Source: Helicobacteraceae bacterium
GTDB taxonomy: Bacteria; Campylobacterota; Campylobacteria; Campylobacterales; Sulfurimonadaceae
Direction of reading: 5' to 3'
DNA: 58,744 nucleotides
NCBI GenBank assembly: GCA_013138865.1
Contig: WTBY01000001.1
Location: 1 to 58,744, forward strand
Made by a program: the position numbers and the translations under genes. Each line of letters starts with the position of its first letter. Position 1 is the first letter of the stretch. A model generated the notes under the pieces. It was not told where the DNA came from. It did no database searches and worked only from the letters and a program-made list of their open reading frames with translations. Shown here one piece after another: positions 53,618-58,744 of the stretch.

Positions 53618-54722
53618 TATTCTCTCACAAGAAGAGATTGATGCCCTTCTCGACGTAGTTGATGATGAAGGTGATGATGCCTTAATTGACGAAGATGAAG
53701 ATGAAGATGTAGGGGAGAGTGATCAGAGACAGATCACTCTTTATGACTTTAAACGACCAAACCGTGTCTCTAAAGAGCAGTTACGTGCTTTTAGAGGTAT
53801 TCACGACAAAATGGCTAGAAGTCTAGCCTCACAAATTTCTGCAAGCATGCGCTCAATTGTTGAAATTCAACTGCACTCAGTTGATCAGATGACTTATGGT
53901 GAGTTCTTAATGTCACTTCCAAACCCAACTTCTTTTAATGTTTTTTCTATGAAACCACTTGATGGTAGTGGTGTTTTTGAAATTAACCCTTCTATCGCTT
54001 TTCCAATGCTCGATCGTCTTCTTGGTGGTAAGGGTGAACCTTTTGAATCAAATAGAGAGTTTAGTGATATTGAGTTAAACCTTTTTGAGTCAATTCTTCG
54101 TATTATGATGGGAACACTTCGTGAAGCATGGGGACCTGTAACAGAGATTTACCCTTCAATAGAGTCAAAAGAGAGTTCACCAAATGTTGTTCAAATTGTT
54201 GCACAAAATGAGATTGTTGTAATGGTTGTAATGGAGATCATTATTGGGCATAGTTCTGGTATGATGAATATCTGTTATCCTGTTATTTCGCTTGAACCTG
54301 TTCTGCCAAAATTAGCATCGCGTGACTTGATGCTTAGTGAGACAAACTCTAAAAAAAGTAGAAACAAGGAACTTCAAGTTCTTCTTGGTGGTGCACAAGT
54401 TAATATAGAAGCATATCTAGGAAGAGCCGAGTTAACACTTAGAGAGATACTAGACCTTGGAGCAGGTGATGTTATTCCATTGGATGCACAGTCTGATAAG
54501 CCAGTGGGTGTGAGTATTGATGGTAAAGAGCGTTACCGTGGAGAAATAGGCCTATTTAGATTTAGAAAGTCTATTAAAATTACTGAGATTATGGACACTG
54601 AAAAAGATGCGGTTAAACGTGCACTTGAAGACTTTGAAATTAGAAGAAAAGCTAAAATTAGTAGTGTAAGAGAAGTTATGTCAGATAGAACACATGAAGA
54701 GGATATATACGAAGATGAGTAA
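53610..54722 (+). CDS. fliM: Flagellar motor switch protein FliM
   Basis: The 370-residue protein has the CheY-binding N-terminus L-S-Q-E-E-I-D-A-L-L, an acidic linker (about 15-38), the CheC-like middle domain with L-Y-D-F-K-R-P and Y-G-E-F-L-M-S-L-P-N-P-T, and a C-terminal SpoA/FliN-like domain (about 250-325). It forms the C-ring that sets rotation direction. It overlaps fliA by eight bases and fliY by eight. Confidence 0.96.
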   Translation: MADILSQEEIDALLDVVDDEGDDALIDEDEDEDVGESDQRQITLYDFKRPNRVSKEQLRAFRGIHDKMARSLASQISASMRSIVEIQLHSVDQMTYGEFLMSLPNPTSFNVFSMKPLDGSGVFEINPSIAFPMLDRLLGGKGEPFESNREFSDIELNLFESILRIMMGTLREAWGPVTEIYPSIESKESSPNVVQIVAQNEIVVMVVMEIIIGHSSGMMNICYPVISLEPVLPKLASRDLMLSETNSKKSRNKELQVLLGGAQVNIEAYLGRAELTLREILDLGAGDVIPLDAQSDKPVGVSIDGKERYRGEIGLFRFRKSIKITEIMDTEKDAVKRALEDFEIRRKAKISSVREVMSDRTHEEDIYEDE

Positions 54723-55602
54723 TTTTATAGATATTTTCGAAGCTGAAACAAAAGCTACCGTTGAAGGACTTACTGGAATAGAGCCAACTTTATCACTATC
54801 TAGTGAAGATGATGTTAGTGGCGGAGGTGAAATTCCTACTCCAGTATCGACAGTACGTGTAGAGGTTAGTGGTGCTGCAACTGGCAAAGCAATGATCGCT
54901 ATGCCACCTTTTCTTGCAACTGCTTTAGCGGATATGATGCTTGGAGGTGAGGGTGAAGGCAAAGAGGACATGGATGAAGATGACCTCGATGCTGCGAAAG
55001 AGATCGTATCTAATATTTTAGGTGCGATCTCTACATCTCTATCAGGACAATCAGAGATACCCGTTGCTACTTTAAAAGGTGATGATATCTCTTTTGTAGC
55101 TGAAGATGGTAGTGTAGATATATCTGATTTTTCTAAGATGTACACATATGACTTTGAATTAGGAGAAATTAACTCCAAATTAATGTTTTTAGTAGACAGT
55201 GATGTTGACTCTGCTATGAGTGCTAGTGCGCCAGCAGAGAGCGCTTCTGATGACCTTGGCGATTTTGGCGGAGGCGGTGACGCTGAATATGGTGGAGATG
55301 AAGAGAGTTATACTGGAAGTTCACTAGATAACCATGAACTTCAAAATATAAACCTTATAATGGATGTTAAACTTCCTATTCGTGTAAGAATTGGTAAGAA
55401 AGTTATGTTGTTAAAAGATGTATTAAGTATGGATATAGGAAGTGTAATAGAGTTAAATCAACATGCAAACGATCCTTTAGATATTTTAGTAGATGATCGT
55501 GTTATAGCACAAGGCGAAGTTGTGATCGTAGATGGAAACTTTGGTGTTCAAATTACTACAATTGGAACAAAACGAGAGCGTCTTAATCAACTTAAAGGCT
55601 AA
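54715..55602 (+). CDS. fliY: Flagellar motor switch protein FliY
   Basis: FliY is the CheC/FliN-type switch component used in Campylobacterota alongside FliM. The 295-residue protein has a CheC-like N-terminal region (about 1-160), an acidic Gly-rich linker (about 165-205) and a C-terminal FliN/SpoA domain (about 215-290: L-P-I-R-V-R-I-G-K-K, then G-S-V-I-E-L-N). ATG 54715 (M-S-N-F-I-D-I-F) is preferred over ATG 54694, which would overlap fliM by 29 bases. Confidence 0.93.
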   Translation: MSNFIDIFEAETKATVEGLTGIEPTLSLSSEDDVSGGGEIPTPVSTVRVEVSGAATGKAMIAMPPFLATALADMMLGGEGEGKEDMDEDDLDAAKEIVSNILGAISTSLSGQSEIPVATLKGDDISFVAEDGSVDISDFSKMYTYDFELGEINSKLMFLVDSDVDSAMSASAPAESASDDLGDFGGGGDAEYGGDEESYTGSSLDNHELQNINLIMDVKLPIRVRIGKKVMLLKDVLSMDIGSVIELNQHANDPLDILVDDRVIAQGEVVIVDGNFGVQITTIGTKRERLNQLKG

Positions 55603-55607
55603 ACACA

Positions 55608-56372
55608 TTGTTAAAAAATACTAAAGCACAAGCAAATTCAAAACGATATATAAAAGATATAGGTTCCAAAAATGGTTGGAGTGTATTTAAAATTATAAGT
55701 GATTTTGTTGGTGGTTTTGAAGAGTTAGATGAGCTTGGAGTCTCAGTTACTATTTTTGGAAGTGCTAGAACGTCCGAAGATGATAAATACTATAAAAAAG
55801 CTGAACTACTTTCACAGAAATTAGCAAATCGTGGTTTAAATGTGATTACTGGTGGTGGACCAGGTATTATGGAAGCTGCAAACAAAGGTGCTTTTAGTAG
55901 TGACAAAGTTGATTCAGTTGGTCTAAATATTGAGCTTTCAAGTGAACAAAACTTAAATGCTTACACAACTAAGAATAAACGTTTTGACTATTTCTTTTCA
56001 CGTAAGGTTATGCTAGTTAAGTACTCTATGGCTTATGTTATTTTTCCTGGTGGCTATGGAACTTTAGATGAACTTTTTGAGTCTTTAACACTAGCACAAA
56101 CTGGTAAAATACTTGGAACTAAAGTTTTTATAGTAGGTGTTGAGTTTTATGCTCCTCTACTAGAATTTATAAAAAAGTCACTTTTAAAAGAGTCTATGAT
56201 CACACAAGAGGACTTAGACATGATTGTCTTAACAGATGACTTGGACTTGGTAGTTAGTGGTGTTGAAGAGTCCATATATGCACAAAAAAAACTTTTAGAA
56301 GAACAAGGTCTCTGTTCCACGGAGTACTATCAACGAATAGAGCTATTTTGCGATAGTGGCTCTTGTGAGTAA
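55608..56372 (+). CDS. LOG family (TIGR00730-type) protein
   Basis: A 254-residue Rossmann-fold protein of the LOG/lysine-decarboxylase-like family. The motifs are V-T-I-F-G-S-A-R-T near 48, T-G-G-G-P-G-I-M-E-A-A-N-K-G-A near 87, and P-G-G-Y-G-T-L-D-E-L-F-E near 145. Such proteins release nucleobases from nucleotide monophosphates. In bacteria the physiological role is often unclear. It starts at TTG five bases after fliY and overlaps mnmA. Confidence 0.85.
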   Translation: MLKNTKAQANSKRYIKDIGSKNGWSVFKIISDFVGGFEELDELGVSVTIFGSARTSEDDKYYKKAELLSQKLANRGLNVITGGGPGIMEAANKGAFSSDKVDSVGLNIELSSEQNLNAYTTKNKRFDYFFSRKVMLVKYSMAYVIFPGGYGTLDELFESLTLAQTGKILGTKVFIVGVEFYAPLLEFIKKSLLKESMITQEDLDMIVLTDDLDLVVSGVEESIYAQKKLLEEQGLCSTEYYQRIELFCDSGSCE

Positions 56373-57384
56373 AAAAGTATTAGTCGGTATGAGCGGTGGA
56401 GTTGACTCTACTGTTACCTCACTACTTTTAAAAAATGAGGGTTATGAAGTAGTTGGACTATATATGAAACTTCATAATGCAGTAGGTTACCATGAAATAC
56501 ATATGGAACGTGCAAAAAAAGCAGCTAAGTTTGTTGGTATTGAGTTACATATATTAGATCTGCAAAAAGAGTTTAATGAAAATGTATTTAATCCTTTCGT
56601 AGAAGATTATAAAAATGGAATAACTCCAAATCCATGTGCTAGATGTAACAAAACAATGAAGTTTGGTGAGATGATCAAGTTTGCAGATAAAATAGGTGCA
56701 GACTTTTTAGCAACTGGACACTACCTTCAACATGATGGAAAGTACCTTATTCAAGCTAAAGATGATACAAAAGATCAAAGTTACTTTCTTTTTGATATAG
56801 ATAAAAATATTATTCCTCGACTTATTTTCCCTTTAGGAAATAGGTTAAAAAGTGATATAAAAAATTATGCTAACTCTATAAAAGGCTTAGAGAGTTTTGC
56901 AACTCAATCAGAGTCTAGTGAAATATGCTTTGTACCTGATAGTTATACAGATATTTTAAAAGAGTATGTTGATGTAGATAGAGTTGGAAATGTCTTAGAT
57001 GCAAAAGGCAATGTAGTTGGAGAACATAAAGGTTACATGCACTATACGATCGGAAAGCGTAGAGGCTTTAGCGTAAAAGGTGCGCATGAACCACACTTTG
57101 TTCTAGAAACAAGACCTGAAAGTAATGAGATCGTAGTTGGTAAAAGAGATGAACTAGAGTGTAGAAGTGTAGAGTTGAAAGATCTTAATATGTTTGATGA
57201 TAGAACTCTATTTAACACAACTGTAAAACTTCGTTATCGTACAAAAGCTGTAAAATGTAATGTAGAAATTAAAAATAATACTGCAATAGTTACCTTAGAA
57301 GAGAGTGTTTTTGGAGTAGCTAGTGGACAAGCTGCTGTATTTTATGATGATGCTAAACTTATAGGTGGTGGTTGGATTGTTTAG
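56356..57384 (+). CDS. mnmA: tRNA 2-thiouridylase MnmA
   Basis: MnmA thiolates U34 of Lys, Glu and Gln tRNAs using sulfur relayed from a desulfurase. The 342-residue protein has the PP-loop V-G-M-S-G-G-V-D-S-T (about 9-18), the first Cys in N-P-C-A-R-C-N-K, the catalytic persulfide Cys in S-E-I-C-F-V-P-D, and Y-T-I-G-K-R-R-G. The start is GTG at 56356 or GTG at 56365; the latter gives the more usual short N-terminus. Either overlaps the LOG gene. Confidence 0.96.
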   Translation: MALVSKKVLVGMSGGVDSTVTSLLLKNEGYEVVGLYMKLHNAVGYHEIHMERAKKAAKFVGIELHILDLQKEFNENVFNPFVEDYKNGITPNPCARCNKTMKFGEMIKFADKIGADFLATGHYLQHDGKYLIQAKDDTKDQSYFLFDIDKNIIPRLIFPLGNRLKSDIKNYANSIKGLESFATQSESSEICFVPDSYTDILKEYVDVDRVGNVLDAKGNVVGEHKGYMHYTIGKRRGFSVKGAHEPHFVLETRPESNEIVVGKRDELECRSVELKDLNMFDDRTLFNTTVKLRYRTKAVKCNVEIKNNTAIVTLEESVFGVASGQAAVFYDDAKLIGGGWIV

Positions 57385-57416
57385 CTTTTAAAATAATTAA
57401 AGCTAGTAGTTAGCTT
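57382..57416 (+). terminator. Two mutually exclusive hairpins after mnmA
   Basis: TAGCTTT (57382-57388) can pair with AAAGCTA (57399-57405), or AAGCTA (57400-57405) can pair with TAGCTT (57411-57416). The two stems share the middle arm and cannot form together. There is no clear U-run, so this may be a weak terminator or a switch ahead of the superoxide reductase gene. Confidence 0.4.
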
Positions 57417-57447
57417 AGTGGTTATGTTATATTAAAAGTTAAAGTAG

Positions 57448-57453
57448 TACAAT
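57448..57453 (+). promoter_or_regulatory. Candidate -10 element for the superoxide reductase gene
   Basis: TACAAT at 57448-57453 lies 33 bases before the ATG and leaves a short leader carrying AAAGGA. A Fur or PerR box was not recognised. Confidence 0.4.
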
Positions 57454-57486
57454 GCTTACAAATTTAACAAAAACAAAGGATTAAAA

Positions 57487-57873
57487 ATGCCAAAAATTAA
57501 CAAATACGTTGATATTGACACAGTAGAAAGAGAAGCAAAAAAAGATTTAATTGATCGTCATTCACCATTCATTACAGTTACAGGTGATGCTAAAAAAGGT
57601 GAAATGTTAGCAGTTAATGTAAAAATGGGAAAAGAGTTTACTCATCCAGATGATTTTGATCACTACATTGAGTCTATTACTCTTTTTAATGGTGAAACAA
57701 AACTAGCTATGAGTACATTTGTTCCAGGAACTCTTGGAAATGAAAAATCTCATGCAGAAGTAACTTTTAACATTCGTCCTATGGGTAAAAAATTAAACCT
57801 TGTTGCTCATGGTTATTGTACTAAACATGGAATTTGGGAGTCAACAGCTGTAGAAGTGGCAGTTGCTCAGTAA
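57487..57873 (+). CDS. Class II superoxide reductase (neelaredoxin)
   Basis: The enzyme reduces superoxide to peroxide at a Fe(His)4(Cys) site. The 128-residue protein has only the catalytic domain, with no N-terminal desulforedoxin iron site. Visible ligands are H25 in R-H-S-P-F, the lid Glu-Lys pattern in M-G-K-E-F-T-H-P, D-H-Y-I-E-S-I-T-L-F, and the Cys/His pair in C-T-K-H-G-I-W. It is cytoplasmic. AAAGGA precedes the ATG, and the gene appears monocistronic between hairpins. Confidence 0.9.
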   Translation: MPKINKYVDIDTVEREAKKDLIDRHSPFITVTGDAKKGEMLAVNVKMGKEFTHPDDFDHYIESITLFNGETKLAMSTFVPGTLGNEKSHAEVTFNIRPMGKKLNLVAHGYCTKHGIWESTAVEVAVAQ

Positions 57874-57887
57874 ATTCAAATAAAGGT

Positions 57888-57905
57888 AAGAGCTTTATAG
57901 CTCTT
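57888..57905 (+). terminator. Rho-independent terminator of the superoxide reductase gene
   Basis: AAGAGCT (57888-57894) and AGCTCTT (57899-57905) form a perfect stem with loop TTAT, followed shortly by a T-rich stretch (GCTTACTTTTC). It begins 15 bases after the stop codon. The remaining 150 bases to the next gene are A/T-rich and hold no gene. Confidence 0.75.
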
Positions 57906-58058
57906 GCTTACTTTTCTAAATCTTCAAAAATTAATACTCCTCAAACACTTATCAATAGTAAATCTTCTTATATCTAAATACATTAGATACTATTCAGAAC
58001 AATATAAGTAATTATTATGTAATATCTATATTATATATTTACACTTGGAGGTGTTCAA

Positions 58059-58556
58059 ATGATCAAAAAATTAATATTATCTATAACTACCGTATCATTA
58101 CTACTTAGTGCACAAGTTTTAGCTTGTCCAAAAAATAAAGGTATGTCTCAAACTTATAAAGGTAAAACTAGACATGCTTTAGCATCTAATGTAGTTAATG
58201 CTGTAAGTAAAACAGGACTATCAGCTGAACAGACTCTCAAAATTGCTGATGGTGTAGCTGATTATAAAATTACTATGAGACATATAAAACAGATGAGGAT
58301 CTTTCCAATAGATTCATTTATTAATGATAATTTTGATGAGAAAATCTTTATTAAAGAGATGAGCTTGAAATCTGAATCAAGAATTGCTGCACAAGCTGCA
58401 CTATTTAAATTTGTGTTTAGTGTTTTAAATGAAGAACAGAGAAAAACTTTTAAACGTGAGTATGCTGCACCACTTATAGAGAAGATGATTCATATGAACA
58501 TAGCTAAAACTCAAGGTACAATGCAAAATAAAATGAAAAGAGCGTGTAATAAATAA
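58059..58556 (+). CDS. Small exported helical protein, Spy/CpxP-like by appearance
   Basis: A 165-residue protein with a signal peptide (cleavage near V-L-A-C, residue 22; the Cys could also mark a lipobox but the -3 to -1 residues are V-L-A). The mature part is basic and helical, with G-L-S-A-E-Q-T-L-K-I near 54 and V-L-N-E-E-Q-R-K-T-F near 122. Those two L-x-x-E-Q-segments recall the L-T-x-x-Q repeats of periplasmic Spy/CpxP proteins, but similarity is weak. A strong GGAGG lies before the ATG. It is expressed alone. Confidence 0.65.
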   Translation: MIKKLILSITTVSLLLSAQVLACPKNKGMSQTYKGKTRHALASNVVNAVSKTGLSAEQTLKIADGVADYKITMRHIKQMRIFPIDSFINDNFDEKIFIKEMSLKSESRIAAQAALFKFVFSVLNEEQRKTFKREYAAPLIEKMIHMNIAKTQGTMQNKMKRACNK

Positions 58557-58558
58557 TA

Positions 58559-58583
58559 GACAAGCTAGATACTCTAGCTTGTC
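58559..58583 (+). terminator. Perfect hairpin downstream of the exported helical protein gene
   Basis: GACAAGCTAGA (58559-58569) and TCTAGCTTGTC (58573-58583) form eleven perfect base pairs with a three-base loop, two bases after the stop codon. No U-run follows, so it may stop transcription with help or protect the message end. Confidence 0.6.
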
Positions 58584-58674
58584 ACTACGTATAATAAATA
58601 AACGATAAAACCCCACTAAAACACAAATTAGAACATTCCTTCACTACCTAAGCTTTTATTAAGCAACACTCCCC

Positions 58675-58680
58675 TATAAT
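58675..58680 (+). promoter_or_regulatory. Consensus -10 box with C-rich discriminator at right edge
   Basis: A perfect TATAAT is followed by TCCCATCCAC, a C-rich discriminator like those of stringently controlled stable-RNA promoters. No good -35 is visible, as is usual in this phylum. It would start a transcript near 58687 that leaves the window. Confidence 0.5.
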
Positions 58681-58689
58681 TCCCATCCA

Positions 58690-58744
58690 CAAACAATGAG
58701 ACATCGTGTTGATGACTTGCTTCGGAAGAGGAAAATTGTTTGAG
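58690..58744 (+). other. Structured leader, possibly of an RNA operon, cut by window edge
   Basis: CAAACAAT (58690-58697) and ATTGTTTG (58735-58742) are perfect reverse complements enclosing a shorter stem CATC/GATG and a GC-richer segment (CTTGCTTCGGAAGAG). No start codon with a ribosome binding site or open frame was seen. Together with the promoter just upstream it looks like the 5' leader of a stable RNA, perhaps 16S rRNA, but no rRNA sequence proper is inside the window. Confidence 0.3.

Noticed and set aside
1-58744. CRISPR arrays, insertion sequences, prophage genes and tRNA genes
   Set aside because: No regularly spaced repeats, transposase or integrase motifs, or T-loop-like sequences in the intergenic gaps were found on reading both strands.

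Overview
The window is AT-rich (roughly one third G+C by eye), densely packed chromosomal DNA from a free-living, motile member of the Campylobacterota, most like Sulfurimonas or a close relative. The grounds are the flagellar gene order (flgI-flgJ-flgM-flgN-flgK; aroQ-folK-flhF-flhG-small membrane protein-fliA-fliM-fliY), a FlgJ without a muramidase domain, CheV, a PgbA-type plasminogen-binding-domain protein, an aminofutalosine-type deaminase, and acetate and glycolate oxidation genes. No tRNA, complete rRNA gene, insertion sequence, prophage or CRISPR array was seen. No gene-free stretch exceeds 300 bases.

Layout. 1-72 holds the start of a BrnT-type toxin gene cut off by the left edge. 222-4966 is a flagellar operon behind a good sigma-54 promoter, ending in an orphan ABC permease. 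4963-14373 holds DNA repair (nth), a periplasmic foldase, a PLP enzyme, class II aldolase, then a heme-c chemoreceptor, a hemerythrin, a polytopic membrane protein, aroK and hisD. 14376-20360 holds an NhaC-type antiporter, an L,D-transpeptidase-like protein, cheV, a PgbA-like protein, glcD and a YihY protein. 20396-25328 is a minus-strand block with an exported acetolactate decarboxylase and two carboxylate-type transporters. 25425-33204 is an acetate module: porin, DUF485 protein, ActP, a cNMP/CBS/DUF294 regulator, a DnaQ-like exonuclease and acetyl-CoA synthetase. 33388-34569 is a solitary AAA ATPase.

34657-49258 is an almost gapless minus-strand run. It starts with a KefB-type antiporter, a GH16 lipoprotein, an aminofutalosine-deaminase-like enzyme, SppA, an unknown protein and YwbE. 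It continues into six signalling genes: two histidine kinases and four receiver proteins, two with HD-GYP output, one with PilZ-like output and one OmpR-type. 49348-55602 is the conserved aroQ-folK-flhF-flhG-fliA-fliM-fliY cluster. It is followed by a LOG-family protein, mnmA, a class II superoxide reductase and a small secreted protein. The right edge carries a strong promoter and a structured leader that may belong to an RNA operon.

The genes describe a motile bacterium that senses redox or gas ligands through heme and iron proteins, takes up and activates acetate, and runs a local phosphorelay with cyclic-di-GMP output. The signals most worth a second look are: marked enrichment of CGATCG and GCGATCGC (a HIP1-like word known from cyanobacteria); an identical 20-base near-symmetric promoter core in two divergent intergenic regions; the compact phosphorelay/c-di-GMP cluster with a degenerate GGDEF tail; and a GH16 lipoprotein with an unrecognised His-rich C-terminal domain, inserted into otherwise conserved synteny.
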